From assembly GCA_009733715.1 (NCBI GenBank), contig WMKJ01000080.1, positions 1-60,954 of the forward strand: a DNA stretch of 60,954 nt. Reading direction: 5' to 3'. The notes under the pieces were generated by a model. The model did not search any database, was not told where the DNA came from, and worked only from the letters and a program-made list of their open reading frames with translations. Source of the DNA: Herpomyces periplanetae (lineage: Eukaryota > Ascomycota > Laboulbeniomycetes > Herpomycetales > Herpomycetaceae). How positions within the stretch are numbered: position 1 is the first letter of the stretch; the number at the start of each line of letters is the position of its first letter. Made by a program: the position numbers and the translations under genes. Below are positions 57,659 through 60,954 of this stretch, piece by piece.

Positions 57659-59217
57659 ATGGATGCTAATGTAAAATCCGTCCCTACTAGTAATATTCCT
57701 TCACAAGGTTCTCCCACCTATAACAAAATGGTACCGACCAAGAATATGTCAGAGCCACACATCACTGATCTTCCAATTACCCTGAGTAATTGGTACAAAC
57801 ATATCAACTGGCTCAATGTTACCCTTATTGTTTTCGTTCCTATGTACGGAATTTATCAGGCATCTCAGACGCCGTTGACCAAAAATACCTTTTACTTTTC
57901 CATATTTTATTATCTCTTTACTGGTTAGTTATAATTTTTGTCTTATCTCGTTCCTATTTTCCCTTCACCTATACTCACATTCGTTCTTTTTAAGGTCTTG
58001 GAATTACTGCTGGATATCATCGACTATGGGCCCATTGCGCTTATTCTGCAACAATGCCCTTGAAAATCTTCCTTGCTCTATTCGGTGGTGGCGCCGTTGA
58101 AGGTTCCATAAGATGGTGGTCTCGCGATCGTAAGTTACCTCTTACTCATTGCGCTAGTAAGCACTTGTTTCAATGCTAATTGTCCGATTTACTGTTAGAT
58201 CGAGCCCATCATCGTTACACTGATACCAATAAGGACCCATACAGCATTAGTAAAGGTTTGTTGTACTCGCATTTCGGTTGGATGATAATGAAGCAAAATC
58301 CCCGAAGGATTGGCCGCGTTGATATCAGTGATCTTAACGAGGACCCTGTTGTTGCATTTCAACATAAACATTATCTGAAAATTGTCGTACTCATGGGTTT
58401 ATTTGTTCCTTCCATTATCTGTGGGTTAGGCTGGGGAGATTGGTGGGGCGGCTTTATCTATGCTGGAGTTCTCCGAATCTTCGGTGTACAGCAAGCTACT
58501 TTCTGTGTCAATTCTCTTGCTCATTACCTTGGTGACCAGCCATTTGATGATCGTAATTCGCCCCGTGACCATGTTTTCACGGCCGTTTTGACACTTGGCG
58601 AAGGTTACCATAATTTTCATCATGAATTTCCCTCTGATTACCGTAACGCAATTGAATGGTGGCAATATGATCCTACCAAGTGGTTCATTTGGTTGATGAA
58701 GAAAGTTGGTTTGGCTTATGACCTCAAGACATTTTCTTCAAACGCTATTGAAATGGGGCGTGTTCAACAATTACAAAAGAAAATTGACCGAATTCGTACA
58801 TCCTTGGATTGGGGAGTTCCGATTGAGAAGCTCCCAGTCATTGAATGGGATGATTATGTTGAGAAAACTAAAGAAGGTCAATCACTTATTTCAGTTGCAG
58901 GAGTGGTGCATGATGTTTCCAACTTTATTAATCAACATCCGGGAGGTAAAGCCATGATTAGGAGTGCAGTGGGTAAAGATGCTACGGCGATGTTCAATGG
59001 AGGTGTTTACATGCACTCGAACGCTGCGCACAATTTATTGTCAGCTATGCGTGTTTCGGTAATCCGAGGTGGAATGGAGGTTGAGATCTGGAAGCGACGA
59101 GCTCAAGGGGGTGTTTACGCTACGGAAGAAGATAGCAAATTTTTCTCTCGATCATCAGAGCAAATCACGCACAATACGAAGCAAGAAAGTGTACCAGTTG
59201 CTGCCGTAGCTGCATAG
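57659..59217 (+). CDS. OLE1: Stearoyl-CoA delta-9 desaturase with cytochrome b5 domain
   Basis: ER membrane enzyme that makes palmitoleate and oleate from saturated acyl-CoA. Three exons (57659-57923, 57995-58129, 58199-59217; introns 71 and 69 nt, both phase 1), 472 residues, close to yeast Ole1 (510). The three di-iron His boxes are HRLWAH (about 97), HRAHHR (134-139, rebuilt across intron 2) and [10 protein letters not shown] (about 271). Hydrophobic pairs lie around 50-90 and 195-235. The C-terminal fused cytochrome b5 has the haem ligand His in [11 protein letters not shown] (about 380) and the second in [10 protein letters not shown]. The start sits in CCATGG, a good Kozak context. With the C9-methyltransferase it is the second membrane-lipid enzyme of the window. 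Confidence 0.97.
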
Positions 59218-59728
59218 GATTTTGGTATATGTGTCAGAATGATAAGTTGGACATGAAAATTTGTCTTGTCTTATGTCTTTGAGTTGGGGACCATTTTTTA
59301 TACAAAATGGGATATCGTTCCAGTATTTTTAGGGGTAAATGGTGTAGAAAATCAGCATGGAGGACTCGTTTTATTTTTCGCGTGTTGATTTATGGTTTAT
59401 ATACCATGGTATTTGGGGGGCTTGTGATGTTGCACACGATGACCTCAGTAACCGACATCCGAACCTAGATGGGTTGATTATTTATTGGCCCACATTAATT
59501 CCTACATTTTTCATCTTTGGTTTTTCAACGTATCCTATGTATTTTCTCTGAAGTTTTGGAAGAACTCTTTTTTTGCATTTGCGTGGACAGTGGATGAGTA
59601 TTAATATAGGATTCATTTGCCTATTTACAGAAATTGAGTAAACGTACATAAAAGAGGAGGGGAAGGATTTTACTGATAAGGGGGTTTTTGGGAACTCGAT
59701 GGTGGAGGGGAAGTATATGGGGGGATAA
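59218..59728. other. Convergent intergenic stretch
   Basis: 3' flanks of the desaturase and carrier genes. A 64-codon plus-strand frame at 59357-59551 has no motif and no splice context; I leave it out as a gene. Confidence 0.45.
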
Positions 59729-60916
59729 TTAAACGGAGGATAGGTTAAAGAGGTGCATTAGAAGGTCGTAAACGTAGAAGCTTGCAGCGAACATTGGGAC
59801 ATTTTTAATGTAACCGAGGGTTATGCCAGCATAGAAGGGGCGTATGCGACGGATGAGGCGGATAAGGGAAGATTTGGTGGATTGATAGTTAGGGGGGGAG
59901 GTGATTTCTTTCAAAATTTCACGGATAGTGGGAGCAAGGGGAGGAGTGTTGGGAGGGGAGTGAAGAGGATTTGAAAAGTAAACTTGGATGCGGCGACGAA
60001 TGATTTCGAGGGGATAAGAAACGGTTTGAGCGGTGAAGCCGGCGATGGCACCGGCGTATAGGGAGATGGAATGATTGGGGATTAGGGAGAGAAGAAAGGA
60101 AGGAGATTGGGGAAGGGAGGGATCGGTAGATTTAGAGCGGAGTGAGGTATGGATATGATCATAAACTAGAAATGAGGAGCCGGAATAGAGGATCATGCCT
60201 ATTAGGGTGACGGAGAAGCCTTGGTAGAAGTTGAGGAATGAGTTAGGGTATGGAGGAGAAAGGTAAATTGATTGACAGGTAGCGAAAAGACGAGAGGAGG
60301 AAAAAGAGGAAGAGGAAGAGGAAGAGGGAGAGGGAGAGGGAGAGGATTGGATGGCCATACGAACACGGATTGTGTCCAAAGGATAGCTGATTAGAACGGC
60401 TGTGGAACCGGCGATGGCACCGGCAATGAATCTGCGGAGGGCGACATGGGTAGGAGGAGGAGAAGAAGGGGAAGGGACAAGGAGAGCGCGAGCTTGTTCA
60501 TAGACGAGAAATTTGGTGGAAGCGTAGGGAAAGATTCGTAGGAGAGTTGCCGAATGACCACGAAATAATGAGTGAGTATGGTATAAATCACGAAGGGTAC
60601 GGAGGGTAGCTACAGGGGAAGAGGGAGGGAGGGAGGAGGGGGAGGTAGAGTTGGGTGAGAATGAGGAGATGGTATGAGTAGAAGGTGATAAATTTTTGGT
60701 ATAGAGGGGATGTTGAGTTTGTATGAGAATTTTGACACGATCGAGAGGAGCAACCAAAGTTTTAGCGACACAGCCAGCGATGCCACCTGCGAAGCCTGAA
60801 AGAAGGGCGTAATTCCAGGTATGGTGATTATGAATGGAAGATAAAGGGTCCGAAGGTAGTGAAGAAGAGAATGGGGGGGTAACAGGGGGTGGAGGAGTAA
60901 CTGGAGGGAGAGTCAT
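59729..60916 (-). CDS. LEU5: Mitochondrial carrier, Leu5/SLC25A42 (CoA) type
   Basis: Six-helix inner-membrane carrier with three repeats, each with its signature: APLDRVKILIQTQ, YPLDTIRVRMA and YPLEIIRRRIQ. GHSATLLRIFPYASTKFLVYEQ and IAGCVAKTLVAPLDR closely match the yeast Leu5 / SLC25A42 branch, which brings coenzyme A into the matrix. 395 residues from a single exon, ATG 60916, against roughly 320-360 in relatives. The extra length is Ser/Pro-rich low complexity in the loops after helices 1 and 3 and at the N-terminus, one piece encoded by a purine minisatellite (60292-60347). The minus strand is strongly C/T-rich throughout this gene. Confidence 0.9.
   Translation of the reverse strand: MTLPPVTPPPPVTPPFSSSLPSDPLSSIHNHHTWNYALLSGFAGGIAGCVAKTLVAPLDRVKILIQTQHPLYTKNLSPSTHTISSFSPNSTSPSSLPPSSPVATLRTLRDLYHTHSLFRGHSATLLRIFPYASTKFLVYEQARALLVPSPSSPPPTHVALRRFIAGAIAGSTAVLISYPLDTIRVRMAIQSSPSPSPSSSSSSSFSSSRLFATCQSIYLSPPYPNSFLNFYQGFSVTLIGMILYSGSSFLVYDHIHTSLRSKSTDPSLPQSPSFLLSLIPNHSISLYAGAIAGFTAQTVSYPLEIIRRRIQVYFSNPLHSPPNTPPLAPTIREILKEITSPPNYQSTKSSLIRLIRRIRPFYAGITLGYIKNVPMFAASFYVYDLLMHLFNLSSV
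60292..60347. repeat. Purine minisatellite in carrier coding sequence
   Basis: GGAAGA units followed by GGGAGA units on the plus strand, encoding a Ser then Pro-Ser run in a matrix loop of the carrier. It stays in frame, as expected for hexamer expansion under selection. Confidence 0.8.
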
Positions 60917-60954
60917 TAGAAGGATGAATAGGAAGTGACCAAGGGACAGGATTG

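Noticed and set aside
1-60954. Mobile element, CRISPR array, virus-like element or secondary-metabolite cluster
   Set aside because: No transposase, reverse transcriptase, integrase or capsid motifs, no long terminal or inverted repeats, no spaced direct repeats, and no set of biosynthetic genes with a backbone enzyme.

Overview
The window reads as ordinary nuclear chromosome of a fungus. Nearly every gene is split by short GT-AG introns (about 53-176 nt, usually with GTAAGT-like donors and CTAAC/CTAAT branch sites). The DNA is AT-rich (roughly 37-38% GC by eye, not computed). The gene set is fungal: a sphingolipid C9-methyltransferase, an Ole1-type desaturase fused to cytochrome b5, Mdv1/Caf4-type and Rrg7-type mitochondrial proteins, Vps27, Sec7, Leu5-type carrier and an Sse1/Hsp110 chaperone. 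I cannot place the fungus more precisely. I see no transposase, reverse transcriptase, integrase, CRISPR array, tRNA or rRNA gene, and no secondary-metabolite cluster.

Layout. 1-4183: no recognisable gene. 4184-10921 (all minus): Mdv1-like WD40 protein, HAD-type hydrolase, Vps27. 12072-13770 (plus): sphingolipid C9-methyltransferase. 13919-16387 (minus): SRAP/HMCES-type DNA-protein crosslink protein and a mitochondrial BolA protein with an 11-nt microexon. 18864-24951 (plus): ACSF3-type malonyl-CoA synthetase and the Ctf18 clamp loader. 25017-25652 (minus): Ser-rich unknown protein. 26974-28428 (plus): aspartic protease with no visible signal peptide. 28654-31295 (minus): thioredoxin with a C-terminal membrane anchor and an uncharacterised protein with a Myb/SANT-like end. 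32839-34185 (plus): four-helix membrane protein. 34755-42541 (minus): HSL-type lipase/esterase and an intronless 2,059-residue Sec7. 44360-46243 (plus): E2 of pyruvate dehydrogenase. 47137-49494 (minus): Hsp110 with a GC-AG intron. 51083-51874 (plus): Rrg7-like protein. 51875-57658: 5.8 kb without a gene, strongly pyrimidine-rich on the plus strand. 57659-59217 (plus): Ole1-type desaturase. 59729-60916 (minus): mitochondrial CoA-type carrier.

How they fit together. These look like independent housekeeping genes, not an operon or cluster. Several do converge on mitochondrial lipoate and CoA metabolism: ACSF3 makes malonyl-CoA for mitochondrial fatty acid synthesis, BolA helps mature the Fe-S enzymes that include lipoyl synthase, PDH-E2 carries the lipoyl group, and Leu5 brings CoA into the matrix. 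Mdv1 and Rrg7 are also mitochondrial. A recurring palindrome, TCACGTGA (nine copies, eight of them outside exons), lies upstream of many of these genes, twice inside a CGCCAC ... CACGTG ... GTGGCG arrangement. This is the strongest non-genic signal I found. Exon models were built by hand from splice signals and reading phase. The phases close to a whole number of codons in every multi-exon gene reported here as a full model.
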